NCBI RefSeq assembly: GCF_023091245.1
Contig: NZ_JAHWXN010000001.1
Location: 2,480,001 to 2,544,000 of the forward strand
Origin: Microbacterium croceum
Lineage (GTDB): Bacteria; Actinomycetota; Actinomycetes; Actinomycetales; Microbacteriaceae
DNA: 64,000 nt
Reading direction: 5' to 3'
Under the pieces are notes generated by a model. That model ran no database searches and was not told the DNA's origin. It saw nothing but the letters and a program-made list of their open reading frames with translations. Shown here piece by piece: positions 29,424 through 38,018 of this stretch. Position numbers and translations under genes: made by a program. Position 1 is the stretch's first letter. Every line of letters starts with the position of its first letter.

Positions 29424-30254
29424 TCAGAGCGCCGCGCGCATCGCGGCGAGCACTCGTCCCTCGTCAGGCAGCGGCTCCCGCGGGTCACCGTGATGGAAGA
29501 TGCGGATCTGGCGCACGGCCTGATGCAGCAGCATCCCGAGCCCGGAGATGACGGGCCGCTCGCCCCACACCGCGGCCAGGGCAGACGGCCAGGGCGCGTA
29601 TGCGGCGTCGAACAGCGCTCCCCCGTCGTCGGCCAGTCGTGCCGCGACCGACGCATCGAGATCGGTCCCGCTGGGGAGCGTCGCGAGGGTGAGGTCCACA
29701 CGTTCGGCGGGAGCATCGAGGAGGCCGGTCGTGATGCGCACACCGAGCGACTCGCCCAGGGTCACGAGCCCGGCGGCACGCTCGGGCCGTCGCGCCCGCA
29801 CGTCAGCCCGGGTCGCGCCGAGTTCGTGAGCCGCGAGCAGGGCGGATGCCGCTGTCGCTCCCGCACCGAGGATGCGCACGGTCTCCACAGCCGTGACGCC
29901 GTTCTCGGCGAGAGCATCGACGATGCCACCCACATCCGTGTTGAATCCGGCCGGCTCGGCACCGAGCAACAGCGTGTTCACGGCGCCGCTGATCTCGGCA
30001 TGGCGATCGCGCGTCGCCGCAGCGCGAAACGCCTCCTCCTTCAACGGCATCGTGAGCGACAGGCCACGCCACGACGCGTCGAGCGCATCGATCGCGGACG
30101 AGAAATCGGGCGCGGAGACCTGACGGCGCCCGTACTCCCAGTCCAGCCCAAGCACCGCGTAGGCGGCGGAATGAAGAGCGGGCGACTTCGAGTGCGCGAT
30201 CGGGTCGCCCCAGACCGCGAGATGCGACACCGTCATGACGTCAGCATCCGGCAT
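29424..30254 (-). CDS. aroE: Shikimate dehydrogenase
   Basis: NADPH-dependent reduction of 3-dehydroshikimate. The 276 residues contain the substrate motif GDPIAHSKSPALHSAAY, the catalytic lysine in LTMPLKEEAF, and the dinucleotide loop ILGAGATAASALLA. The ATG at 30254 overlaps mltG by 14 nt; an alternative ATG at 30236, 4 nt after the mltG stop, is equally plausible, so the first six residues are uncertain. Confidence 0.93.
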   Translation of the reverse strand: MPDADVMTVSHLAVWGDPIAHSKSPALHSAAYAVLGLDWEYGRRQVSAPDFSSAIDALDASWRGLSLTMPLKEEAFRAAATRDRHAEISGAVNTLLLGAEPAGFNTDVGGIVDALAENGVTAVETVRILGAGATAASALLAAHELGATRADVRARRPERAAGLVTLGESLGVRITTGLLDAPAERVDLTLATLPSGTDLDASVAARLADDGGALFDAAYAPWPSALAAVWGERPVISGLGMLLHQAVRQIRIFHHGDPREPLPDEGRVLAAMRAAL

Positions 30255-31743
30255 CGGGATTGTCCCGGCACCACGCCTGCCACTTCTCGATACCCGCCTG
30301 GTGCTCCTCGTACGTCTCGGAGAACTGCGTCTCGCCCGTCGCCAGGTTGATGGTCACGAAGTAGAGCCATGGACCGTCGGCCGGATGCATCGCCGCATCG
30401 ATGGCGGCGAAGCTCGGGCTCGCGATCGGCGTGGCAGGAAGACCCGTGATGACGTACGTGTTCCAGTCGTTCTGGTCCGCGAGGGCCTCGGCGGAGCTGG
30501 ACACCACGCCTTCGTGCAGCGAGCCGTAGCCGTACTGCGCGGTCGAGTCCATCTGCAGCTTCATGTCGATGTCGAGACGGTTCTGGATGACCCGCGACAC
30601 CTTGGCGAAATCGTCGGTGCGTCCCTCGCGCTGGATGATCGACGCGATCGTGAGGACCCGCTCGGCGTCCGCATCGGGCACACCGGCCTCCGTCAGCGCC
30701 TGGCGGGTGCGATCCACCATCCTCTGGATGACCTGCACGGCGGTGACCTCGGGATCGAAGGTGTAGACGGCGGGGAACAGCCACCCCTCCAGGTTCTGTG
30801 CATCGACCCCATAGGCCGAGGGATCCTTCACCGCAGCCTCGAAGTCGGCGAGCGGCAGTCCGAGGGACTCCGCCATCGACGGCAGCGACGAGACGATCGT
30901 CCCGCCCTCCGACATCGAGACCGTGTTCTCCATCTTGTTGTCCGGGTTCTGCAGCGCCTCTGCGGCCGCTGCGGCCGTCATCTTCTTCTGCAGCTTGTAG
31001 ACGCCGGGGTAGAACGTGAGGTCGGGTGCCTCGGCGACGAGGTAGTCGTAGAAGACACCATCGGTCTTGGTGACTCCTGCTTCGAACAGCTTCGTGGACA
31101 CCGGCGCACCCGTGTCGCCCTCGCTGATCGTCACGAGCGCCTCTCCCGTGGCGAGCCCGTCTTCCCAGTCCTTGGGCTCGCCCCACCCCATGGCCTCGGT
31201 GATCTTGTCGCCGTAGGTACTCATGACCCAGACGCCCGTCGCCGCGATACCGCCGACGATCACGAGCACGATGATCAGCGCCACCAGGCATCCGGTCCGG
31301 CGCTTCTTCTTGGGCGTGCGCGAGGCAGAGTGCTCGTCCTCATGCGGAGCGAAGAGATCGTCGAGCCCTCCGCCCAGCGGAGGCTGCGACTCACCCGACG
31401 CCGGAAGGACCTTCGGAAGCGCGCGCGTGGGTGTGTCACCGAGGTCGGAGGCATCAGCGGAGTCGCGGACGGGAGTGCTCGACGGCACTCCGGCTCCGAC
31501 ATCGTCGGCGGACGCCCGCACCGGAGCCGTGGCGGGCTCGGACGACTCGGTGGAACTACCGCCTGGCGCAGCGCCCTGTCCGGTGGCAGATGCCGCTTCG
31601 CGCGCGGCACGGCGCGACCCTGGTGCAGGTGCGTTATTGTCCACCGTCGGGAGCTGCTGCGTCGGATCGGGAAGGTTCTCGAACAGGTCGCCCAACCGGG
31701 CGTCCGGATCGTGCTGGGGGGAAGCACTCTCGCGTTCGGACAT
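30241..31743 (-). CDS. mltG: Endolytic transglycosylase MltG
   Basis: Membrane-anchored murein transglycosylase that cuts nascent glycan strands. Residues 1-145 are an unusually long, acidic, Ser/Thr/Pro-rich cytoplasmic tail. A KKKRR stop signal and a membrane helix (151-174) follow, then the external YceG domain, with the conserved glutamate in IASIIQREGRTDDFAKVSRVIQNRL and MDSTAQYGYG. It lies 2 nt after ruvX, the usual ruvX-mltG-aroE order in actinobacteria. Confidence 0.94.
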   Translation of the reverse strand: MSERESASPQHDPDARLGDLFENLPDPTQQLPTVDNNAPAPGSRRAAREAASATGQGAAPGGSSTESSEPATAPVRASADDVGAGVPSSTPVRDSADASDLGDTPTRALPKVLPASGESQPPLGGGLDDLFAPHEDEHSASRTPKKKRRTGCLVALIIVLVIVGGIAATGVWVMSTYGDKITEAMGWGEPKDWEDGLATGEALVTISEGDTGAPVSTKLFEAGVTKTDGVFYDYLVAEAPDLTFYPGVYKLQKKMTAAAAAEALQNPDNKMENTVSMSEGGTIVSSLPSMAESLGLPLADFEAAVKDPSAYGVDAQNLEGWLFPAVYTFDPEVTAVQVIQRMVDRTRQALTEAGVPDADAERVLTIASIIQREGRTDDFAKVSRVIQNRLDIDMKLQMDSTAQYGYGSLHEGVVSSSAEALADQNDWNTYVITGLPATPIASPSFAAIDAAMHPADGPWLYFVTINLATGETQFSETYEEHQAGIEKWQAWCRDNPDAGC

Positions 31744-31745
31744 GT

Positions 31746-32219
31746 TCAGACGGGCTCCTCGTCAAGCGGAATCGTGGCACCGGCCGGGTTTCCGGTGCTC
31801 TTCTCCATATCGATCGCCTGCTGCAGAAGGACGACGGCGGCGATCTGATCCACAATGCTACGAGAGTTCTTCTGGGATCTCCCGGAAGAACGCAGCGCCG
31901 CGTGTGCCGTGACCGTGCTCAAGCGTTCGTCGACGAGCCGCACGGGCGTACCGGTGCGGGCTTGCAGCGCTGCGGCGAAGTCCCGCGCGTCGACGGTCGA
32001 GGCCGTGTCACTCCCCTGCATGTTGACAGGGAGACCGACCACGAACTCGAGCGGCTCGTACTCGCCTGCGAGCTCTGCGAGTCGATCGAGCGACGCCTCC
32101 GAGCGGGCGACCGTCTCGACCGGCACGGCGAGCATCCCGTCGGGATCGCAGCGCGCGACCCCGATCCGGGCGCGCCCGACATCGATTCCGAGCCGCACGC
32201 CGCGGCGGAACCCGCTCAC
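31746..32219 (-). CDS. ruvX: RuvX/YqgF-type Holliday junction resolvase-like protein
   Basis: RNase H-fold protein implicated in 16S rRNA 5'-end processing and linked to Holliday junction resolution. The 157 residues have the first-strand aspartate motif LGIDVGRARIGVA, the glutamate region FVVGLPVNMQG, and the late aspartate in SIVDQIAAVVLLQ. It overlaps alaS by 4 nt. Confidence 0.92.
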   Translation of the reverse strand: MSGFRRGVRLGIDVGRARIGVARCDPDGMLAVPVETVARSEASLDRLAELAGEYEPLEFVVGLPVNMQGSDTASTVDARDFAAALQARTGTPVRLVDERLSTVTAHAALRSSGRSQKNSRSIVDQIAAVVLLQQAIDMEKSTGNPAGATIPLDEEPV

Positions 32220-34876
32220 GCTGCGTGCAGCTCCTGAGAGATGGCCTCCAGCGCCGCGGGCAGAGCCGCAGCATCCGTCCCACCGCCCTGTGCGACGTCG
32301 TCGCGTCCGCCACCGCCACCGCCGAGCACCCCGGCGGCGCGCTTCGCGAGCGCTCCAGCCTTGGCTCCGGCCTGGCGTGCCGCGTCGTTGGTCGACACGA
32401 CCACCACCGGACGGCCGTTCACGACGGCGCCGAGCGCGACGACCGCGGCCGCGGACCCGAGGCGCTCGCGCACGCCGAGCACGAGATCACGGACGTCGTC
32501 AGCCGAAGCGACGTCTCCGAGCGACTGCGCGGCGACGAGGAACGCCCCGACGCGCACGGCAGCATCGGCGATCGCGGGTACCTGACCCGCCCGCTCCTTG
32601 GCCTCGAACTGGGCGATGCGCTTCTCGGCGGCCTTGAGGCTCGCAGCGAGGTCGGCGATGCGCTCGGGGAGCTGCTCCCTGGGCGTCTTGAGCGAGCTGG
32701 TGAGCTGCGACACGATCGCCCGCTCCGCCGCGAGCTCACGGAACGCGTCGACGCCGACGAGGGCTTCGATGCGCCGGTTCGAGGCCCCGACGGAGGACTC
32801 GCCCACGACGCTGACGAGACCGATCTCGGCGCTCGAGTTCACGTGCGTACCCGCGCAGAGCTCACGGGACCAGGGACCGCCGATGTCGACCATCCGCACG
32901 ACGTCGCCGTACTTCTCGCCGAACAGAGCCATCGCTCCGGCTTCCTTGGCCTCGTCGAGCGAGAGGACGCGCGTGGTGACCTCCAGCGCATCCTGCACGG
33001 CCCGGTTGGTGATCTCCTCGATCTCCGAGCGCGTCTCACCGGACAGCGCCTGCGACCAGGCGAAGTCGAAGCGCATGTAGCCGGCACGGTTCAGCGAACC
33101 GGCCTGCGTGGCGGTCGGTCCCAGCGTGTCGCGCAGCGCGGCGTGCACGAGGTGCGTCGCGGAGTGCGCCTGACGGGCCGCACGACGGTTCGCCGCATCG
33201 ACGACCGTGGTGGCGGCGTCGTCGACCGCGACGCTGCCGCGGACGACTTCGACGGTGTGGCTGATGAGCCCCGGCACCGGACGCTGGACGTCGAGCACCT
33301 CGAGCTCGAAGCCCGGTCCGACGATCGTGCCCTTGTCAGCGACCTGGCCGCCGGATTCCGCGTACAGCGTGGTCTCGGCGAGGACGACCTCGGCGATCTG
33401 CCCCTCTGCGGCGCTGCGGACGGGCTGACCGTCGACCAGCAGGCCCAGGATGCGCGATTCGACCTCGAGGGCGGTATAGCCGTCGAAACCGGTCTCGCCG
33501 AGCGCGCGGAGGTCACGGTACACCGAGACGTCGGCGAGCTGGCGCTTGCGGTTGCGGGCGTCGTCCTTGGCGCGCTGGCGCTGCTCCTGCATGAGCGTGT
33601 CGAAAGCCGCGCGGTCGACGCTGAGCCCGGCCTCCTCCGCGACTTCGAGCGTGAGGTCGATCGGGAAGCCATAGGTGTCGTGCAGCAGGAACGCCTCAGG
33701 ACCGCTGAGGGTCGCTCCGCCGCTCTTCTTGGTCTCGTCGAGCGCGAGGTCGAGGATCGTGGAGCCCGAGGCCAGCGTCCGTCGGAAAGTCTCCTCCTCG
33801 GCGAAGGCGGAGGCGGACAGCGTCGACCACTCCGTCTCGAGCACCGGGTAGACGGCCTTCATCGCATCGCGCGACGAGGCGAAGAGCTCGGGGAACACCG
33901 GCTCGTCGACGCCGAGCAGACGCATCGAACGCACCGTCCGACGCATCAGGCGGCGCAGGATGTAGCCGCGTCCCTCGTTCGACGGACGCACGCCGTCGGA
34001 GAGGAGCATGAGCGAGGAGCGCACGTGGTCGGCGACGACGCGGAAGCGCACATCGTCTTCGTGCACGGCGCCGTAGCGACGACCGGAGAGCTCGATCGCA
34101 CGATCCAGGACCGGGCGCACCTGGTCGGACTCGTACATGTTCTCGACGCCCTGCTTGAGGAATGCGACGCGCTCCAGGCCCATGCCGGTGTCGATGTTCT
34201 TCATCGGCAGCTCGCCGACGATGTCGAACTCCGTCTTGCCGCGGATGTTCTCGATGAAGTCCTGCATGAACACGAGGTTCCAGATCTCCGTGAAGCGCGT
34301 GTCATCGACGGCCGGTCCGCCGTCCTTGCCGTAGGACGGGCCGCGGTCGAAGAAGATCTCGGAGTCGGGGCCGCCGGGGCCGGGCTGGCCGGTGTTCCAG
34401 TAGTTGTCCGCACGGCCGAGACGCTGGATGCGCTCCGGCTTCAGTCCGATGATGTCGCGCCAGATGGCCTCGGCCTCGTCGTCGGTCTCATAGACGGTGA
34501 CCCACAGGTCCTTCTCGTCGAAACCGAGCCCGCCGTCGGACTCGGACGACGTCAGCAGCTCCCAGGCGTAGCGGATCGCGCCCTCTTTGAAGTAGTCGCC
34601 GAACGACCAGTTGCCCAGCATCTGGAAGAACGTTCCGTGCCGGGCGGTGCGACCGACCTCTTCGATGTCGTTGGTGCGGATGCACTTCTGCAGATCCGCG
34701 ATGCGCGGGTGCGGAGCGGGTACGACGCCCGTGAGATACGGGATCATCGGCACCATTCCGGCGACCGTGAACAGCAACGAGGGGTCGTCGCTGACCAGGG
34801 AGGCCGAGGGGACGATGAGGTGGTCGTTCTTCTCGAAGAAGTCGAGGTAACGCTGCGCGATCTCCGCAGTTTTCAT
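32216..34876 (-). CDS. alaS: Alanyl-tRNA synthetase
   Basis: Charges tRNA(Ala). The 886 residues are full length. Order: class II catalytic core (LFTVAGMVPMIPYLTG near residue 45), tRNA-recognition domain, editing domain with zinc ligands in HSATHLVHAAL and CAGTHVNSSAEIG, and a C-Ala domain ending with GGGGGGRDDVAQGGG. The ATG at 34876 gives the family N-terminus KTAEIAQRYLDFFEKNDH. It is followed by ruvX with a 4-nt overlap. Confidence 0.97.
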   Translation of the reverse strand: MKTAEIAQRYLDFFEKNDHLIVPSASLVSDDPSLLFTVAGMVPMIPYLTGVVPAPHPRIADLQKCIRTNDIEEVGRTARHGTFFQMLGNWSFGDYFKEGAIRYAWELLTSSESDGGLGFDEKDLWVTVYETDDEAEAIWRDIIGLKPERIQRLGRADNYWNTGQPGPGGPDSEIFFDRGPSYGKDGGPAVDDTRFTEIWNLVFMQDFIENIRGKTEFDIVGELPMKNIDTGMGLERVAFLKQGVENMYESDQVRPVLDRAIELSGRRYGAVHEDDVRFRVVADHVRSSLMLLSDGVRPSNEGRGYILRRLMRRTVRSMRLLGVDEPVFPELFASSRDAMKAVYPVLETEWSTLSASAFAEEETFRRTLASGSTILDLALDETKKSGGATLSGPEAFLLHDTYGFPIDLTLEVAEEAGLSVDRAAFDTLMQEQRQRAKDDARNRKRQLADVSVYRDLRALGETGFDGYTALEVESRILGLLVDGQPVRSAAEGQIAEVVLAETTLYAESGGQVADKGTIVGPGFELEVLDVQRPVPGLISHTVEVVRGSVAVDDAATTVVDAANRRAARQAHSATHLVHAALRDTLGPTATQAGSLNRAGYMRFDFAWSQALSGETRSEIEEITNRAVQDALEVTTRVLSLDEAKEAGAMALFGEKYGDVVRMVDIGGPWSRELCAGTHVNSSAEIGLVSVVGESSVGASNRRIEALVGVDAFRELAAERAIVSQLTSSLKTPREQLPERIADLAASLKAAEKRIAQFEAKERAGQVPAIADAAVRVGAFLVAAQSLGDVASADDVRDLVLGVRERLGSAAAVVALGAVVNGRPVVVVSTNDAARQAGAKAGALAKRAAGVLGGGGGGRDDVAQGGGTDAAALPAALEAISQELHAA

Positions 34877-34928
34877 GAGGTGCCGGGTGTCCTTGCGTGA
34901 AGATGCTGCGCCGAGGCGCGGCGATGGT

Positions 34929-35117
34929 TCAGTTCTTGCCCGGCTCCGTGAGCCGTGCCTCCTGCTCGCGGTAGGCGTCGCCGATGATCGCGGTGAACCC
35001 GTTGATCCGGGCATCGACCTCGGCGAGGATGTCGTGGCCACGAGGGTCCTTGTTCATGAAGTGCGCGGCGACGAAGCCACCGATCACACCGATCAGGAAC
35101 CACTGCATGCTCTTCAT
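34929..35117 (-). CDS. Small single-pass membrane protein, unknown function
   Basis: Sixty-two residues with one N-terminal membrane helix (about residues 5-20, FLIGVIGGFVAAHF) and a short charged cytoplasmic tail. AAGGA lies 7 nt before the ATG. It stands between rpsD's terminator and alaS on the same strand. I do not recognise a named family, though similar short proteins are found before alaS in related genera. Real gene status rests on the ribosome binding site, membrane segment and codon usage like its neighbours. Confidence 0.65.
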   Translation of the reverse strand: MKSMQWFLIGVIGGFVAAHFMNKDPRGHDILAEVDARINGFTAIIGDAYREQEARLTEPGKN

Positions 35118-35176
35118 GACGTCATCCTTGCCCTTTACCCGCGAAGGCGCGGTGTACCTATCGTAGGCGGAAACGA

Positions 35177-35208
35177 CAAGAGGCGTCGGGAACCCCCGAC
35201 GCCTCTTG
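35177..35208 (-). terminator. Rho-independent terminator of rpsD
   Basis: A perfect 14-bp stem, CAAGAGGCGTCGGG with its complement CCCGACGCCTCTTG, closes a 4-nt loop 17 nt after the rpsD stop. The minus strand continues TCGTTT, a weak T-rich tail. This is the strongest terminator in the window. Confidence 0.85.
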
Positions 35209-35225
35209 CGTGAAAAACGGTTCGC

Positions 35226-35855
35226 TCAGCGAGCCGCGTAGTACTCGACGACGAGCTGCACTTCGCAGGTCACGGGGACCTCGGCGCGCTTCGGGCGACG
35301 AACCAGGCGAGCCTGGAGCTTGTCGAGCTCGACCTCGAGGTAGCCGGGAACGGGAGGCAGGACCTCGGCGTGACCGCCGGCTGCTGCGACCTGGAAGGGC
35401 TCGGTGCCCTCGCTCTTGGCCTTGACGTGGATGAGCTGACCCGGCTTCACGCGGAACGACGGGCGATCGACGAGCTGGCCGTCGACGAGGATGTGACGGT
35501 GCACGACGAGCTGGCGAGCCTGAGCCGTGGTGCGAGCGAAGCCCGAACGCACGACGAGAGCGTCGAGACGCATCTCGAGGAGCTCGACCAGGTTCTCACC
35601 GGTCAGACCCTCCTGGCGGCGAGCCTCGTTGAACGTGTTGCGCATCTGCTTCTCGCGGATGCCGTACTGCTCGCGCAGACGCTGCTTCTCACGCAGACGA
35701 ACCGCGTAGTCGCTGTCAGCCTTGCGCTTGGTGCGGCCGTGCTCACCCGGAGCGTAGGGACGCTTCTCGAGGTAGCGGGCGGCCTTCGGGGTGAGCGGGA
35801 TGCCGAGGGCACGGCTCAGACGCACCTTGCGGCGGTCCTGGGACTTCGTGGTCAC
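35226..35855 (-). CDS. rpsD: 30S ribosomal protein S4
   Basis: Primary 16S rRNA binding protein of the small subunit. The 209 residues have the N-terminal S4 domain and the S4 RNA-binding motif around RLDALVVRSGFARTTAQARQLVVHRHILVDG. No cysteine is present in the N-terminal 50 residues, so this is the zinc-free (C-minus) form. It is transcribed alone, apart from the rpsM-rpsK-rpoA cluster where S4 often lies in other bacteria, with its own -10 and terminator. Confidence 0.97.
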   Translation of the reverse strand: MTTKSQDRRKVRLSRALGIPLTPKAARYLEKRPYAPGEHGRTKRKADSDYAVRLREKQRLREQYGIREKQMRNTFNEARRQEGLTGENLVELLEMRLDALVVRSGFARTTAQARQLVVHRHILVDGQLVDRPSFRVKPGQLIHVKAKSEGTEPFQVAAAGGHAEVLPPVPGYLEVELDKLQARLVRRPKRAEVPVTCEVQLVVEYYAAR

Positions 35856-36001
35856 GAAGCTGTCCTTCCGATGACGTGGTCGCGACTTTCACGACTCACG
35901 GACGTATCGTCCGCGTTCTGCCTGAGCAGCGCACGCCGGGGCGCCGACAAAGGTGGGGTGTGAACGAGGAGATGCCCGAAAACTCGGTTTCGAGCCGGTC
36001 A

Positions 36002-36007
36002 ATTCTA
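36002..36007 (-). promoter_or_regulatory. Candidate -10 element of rpsD
   Basis: TAGAAT on the minus strand in the 171-nt gap between rarA and rpsD, about 145 nt before the rpsD ATG. This leaves a leader long enough for autoregulation by S4. A small inverted repeat CGAAA-N6-TTTCG lies in that leader near 35980. No other gene is seen in the gap. Confidence 0.4.
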
Positions 36008-36026
36008 ACAGATCGCCCTGCGCGGC

Positions 36027-37418
36027 TCAGCGATCGTCGAGAATGCGGCGGATCCGCTCGAGTCGCGCCGAGATGTCGCGCTCGGAACCGAGCGTCTTCG
36101 GCTGGTAATAGCGGCGTCCTCGGAGCTCGTCCGGAAGATACTGCTGAGGCACGATTCCGTACTCTGCGTCGTGCGGATACACGTACCCCCGGCCATGTCC
36201 CAGTCGCTTGGCGCCCGGATAGTGCGCGTCGCGCAGGTGCAGGGGCACACGTCCGAAACCGCCCTTGCGGATGTCTGCGATCGCCGCGTCGATCCCGGCG
36301 TAGGCGGCGTTCGACTTCGCGGTGGTCGCCAGATACACGGTCGCCTCTGCCAGCGGGATGCGTCCTTCCGGCATTCCGATGAAGGCGACCGCGTCGGCCG
36401 CAGCGACGGCGATCACCAGCCCCTGCGGGTCGGCGAGTCCCACATCCTCCGACGCCGAGATCACCAGGCGGCGTGCGATGAAGCGCGGGTCCTCCCCTGC
36501 TTCGATCATCCGGGCGAGGTAGTGCAGCGCCGCATCGGGGTCGGAGCCGCGGATCGACTTGATGAACGCGCTGATCACGTCATAGTGCTCATCGCCCTGC
36601 CGGTCGTAGCGGAGCAGCGCACGGTCGACGGCCTGCGCGATGTCGTCGGCGGAGATCACGGGAGCACCGGCGGGCTTCTTCGCAGCGCTTTCGTCCTCGT
36701 CCTCCCCGTCATCAGCGTCGTCGTCTTCGCTCTCGGTCGCATGCGAGAGCGCGACCGCAGCGCCGGCTTCGAGACCCGTCAGCGCGCGCCGCGCATCGCC
36801 GGATGCGAGTCGGATGAGCGCGGATCTTGCCTCGTCGCTGAGCGTCACGGCTCCGTTGAGACCGCGGGCATCGCTCACCGCACGATCGACGAGCAGCCCG
36901 ATGTCGTCATCCGTCAGCGCCTGCAGGGTCAACAGCAGCGAGCGGGACAGCAGCGGGGAGATCACCGAGAACGACGGATTCTCGGTGGTCGCGGCGATCA
37001 GGATCACCCAGCCGTTCTCGACGCCGGGGAGCAACGCGTCTTGCTGGGCCTTCGTGAAGCGGTGGATCTCGTCGAGGAACAGGATGGTCGTCTGACCGTA
37101 GAGATCGCGCTGAGTGACGGCCTCCTGCATGACCTCGCGCACGTCCTTGACCCCGGCCGTGATCGCGGAGAGTTCGACGAAGCGGCGCCCGGACGAGCGC
37201 GCGATCGCCTGCGCCAGCGTCGTCTTTCCCGTGCCGGGGGGACCCCACAGGATGATCGAGACGGCTCCCGGAGATGTGGCATCCGGATCGGCGAGAGCGA
37301 CGATCGGCGATCCCGCACGCAAGAGGTGCCGTTGCCCGGCCACCTCTTCGAGCGATACCGGTCGCATGCGCACGGCGAGGGGCGTCTGCCCGGAGAGCAG
37401 TGGCGCAGAAGGGATCAC
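36027..37418 (-). CDS. rarA: Replication-associated recombination protein A (AAA+ ATPase)
   Basis: RarA/MgsA-type AAA+ clamp-loader-like ATPase acting at stalled replication forks. The 463 residues contain Walker A GPPGTGKTT (59-67), Walker B LFLDEIHRF, the sensor region, and the C-terminal tetramerisation domain (HLRDAHYPGAKRLGHGRGYVYPHD). An acidic insert of about 17 residues (ESEDDDADDGEDEDESA) sits after the AAA+ core. The GTG at 37418 has a -10 hexamer ending only 6 nt upstream and no ribosome binding site, so the mRNA is probably leaderless. Confidence 0.95.
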   Translation of the reverse strand: MIPSAPLLSGQTPLAVRMRPVSLEEVAGQRHLLRAGSPIVALADPDATSPGAVSIILWGPPGTGKTTLAQAIARSSGRRFVELSAITAGVKDVREVMQEAVTQRDLYGQTTILFLDEIHRFTKAQQDALLPGVENGWVILIAATTENPSFSVISPLLSRSLLLTLQALTDDDIGLLVDRAVSDARGLNGAVTLSDEARSALIRLASGDARRALTGLEAGAAVALSHATESEDDDADDGEDEDESAAKKPAGAPVISADDIAQAVDRALLRYDRQGDEHYDVISAFIKSIRGSDPDAALHYLARMIEAGEDPRFIARRLVISASEDVGLADPQGLVIAVAAADAVAFIGMPEGRIPLAEATVYLATTAKSNAAYAGIDAAIADIRKGGFGRVPLHLRDAHYPGAKRLGHGRGYVYPHDAEYGIVPQQYLPDELRGRRYYQPKTLGSERDISARLERIRRILDDR

Positions 37419-37424
37419 CCGCCA

Positions 37425-37430
37425 AGGCTA
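37425..37430 (-). promoter_or_regulatory. Candidate -10 element for a leaderless rarA mRNA
   Basis: TAGCCT on the minus strand with 6 nt between it and the GTG of rarA. This spacing places the transcription start on the start codon, the standard leaderless layout in actinobacteria. Confidence 0.5.
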
Positions 37431-37526
37431 CTCGGGGCTGGCGACATCGTCGTCACCGGAAGCGGGCGGCGAACGCGAGCCGTCGGACCGCCGCGGATGA
37501 GCATCAGGGCGATGTCATGACGGCGG

Positions 37527-37532
37527 TAGGCT
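37527..37532 (+). promoter_or_regulatory. Candidate -10 element of the 98-residue gene
   Basis: TAGGCT about 45 nt before the ATG at 37578, in the divergent gap with rarA. No clear -35. Confidence 0.3.
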
Positions 37533-37577
37533 CTGAGGCGACGTCGAACGGCGACGGAGTGAGGGGTAGCAGGGCAG

Positions 37578-37874
37578 ATGGCGGCACGTGGTTCCAAGAA
37601 CGCACAGCAGCGCGCACAGGCGGAGCGCGCGCGACTGCACGCAGCACGGATCGACTGGCACCAGGGACAGATCCGTCGTCGCATCCGCGACAACACCATC
37701 GCCGGCGTCGTGGGCGGACTGCTCGTCGTCGCCGCGATCGCCAGCCAGGTCGTGCACGCCCAGGTGACCGCCCCCGAGCCGACCCCCACCCCCACGGTCG
37801 AACCGTCGAGCACGCCGACGCCGAGCGACGGCCCGTCCGCTGAGCCGACGCCGTCGGAGACCCCTGCGGAGTGA
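37578..37874 (+). CDS. Small membrane protein with Pro/Thr/Ser-rich tail, unknown function
   Basis: Ninety-eight residues. An Arg/Ala-rich cytoplasmic region (1-38) precedes one membrane helix (about 41-60, TIAGVVGGLLVVAAIASQVV). A low-complexity external tail of Pro/Thr/Ser/Glu (65-98, PTPTPTVEPSSTPTPS) follows. The layout resembles actinobacterial small secreted or anchored proteins; no domain is recognised. AGGG lies 3-7 nt before the ATG. It is divergent from rarA and lies upstream of the nitrite channel gene. Confidence 0.75.
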   Translation: MAARGSKNAQQRAQAERARLHAARIDWHQGQIRRRIRDNTIAGVVGGLLVVAAIASQVVHAQVTAPEPTPTPTVEPSSTPTPSDGPSAEPTPSETPAE

Positions 37875-37883
37875 GCTGCGGCC

Positions 37884-37910
37884 CTCACATGCGCCCGACG
37901 ACGATGTGAG
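37884..37910 (+). terminator. Inverted repeat after the 98-residue gene
   Basis: CTCACAT (37884-37890) and ATGTGAG (37904-37910) pair over 7 bp around 13 nt, 10 nt after the stop. No T-run follows. Weak terminator or operator; both are guesses. Confidence 0.3.
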
Positions 37911-37976
37911 AGCTTCGCACCACAGCCGTAACGCATCGCACCACTGACCGAAACCCACGTGGACGACTCTGGGCGC

Positions 37977-37994
37977 AGAGAGCACCAGCTCTCT
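37977..37994 (+). other. Hairpin just upstream of the nitrite channel start
   Basis: AGAGAGC (37977-37983) and GCTCTCT (37988-37994) pair perfectly over 7 bp around a 4-nt loop. It ends 13 nt before the GGAGG ribosome binding site of the channel gene, so it would sit in the 5' leader and may affect initiation or mRNA stability. Confidence 0.4.
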
Positions 37995-38018
37995 CGAGTC
38001 CCCCTGTGGAGGTCGCCT

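Noticed and set aside
26727..30350. Plus-strand open frame of 1207 codons
   Set aside because: It lies opposite aroB, aroK, aroC and aroE, whose products are unmistakable; its own translation is Arg/Gly/His/Asp-rich with no motif, a high-GC antisense artefact.
35856..36026. Small gene in the rarA-rpsD gap
   Set aside because: No frame has a ribosome binding site and protein-like composition; the stretch fits an rpsD leader with a -10 element.
37884..37920. CRP/FNR site (TGTGA-type) before nirC
   Set aside because: TGTGA is present but the matching half TCACA is not at the right distance; the nearby dyad is better explained as a simple hairpin.
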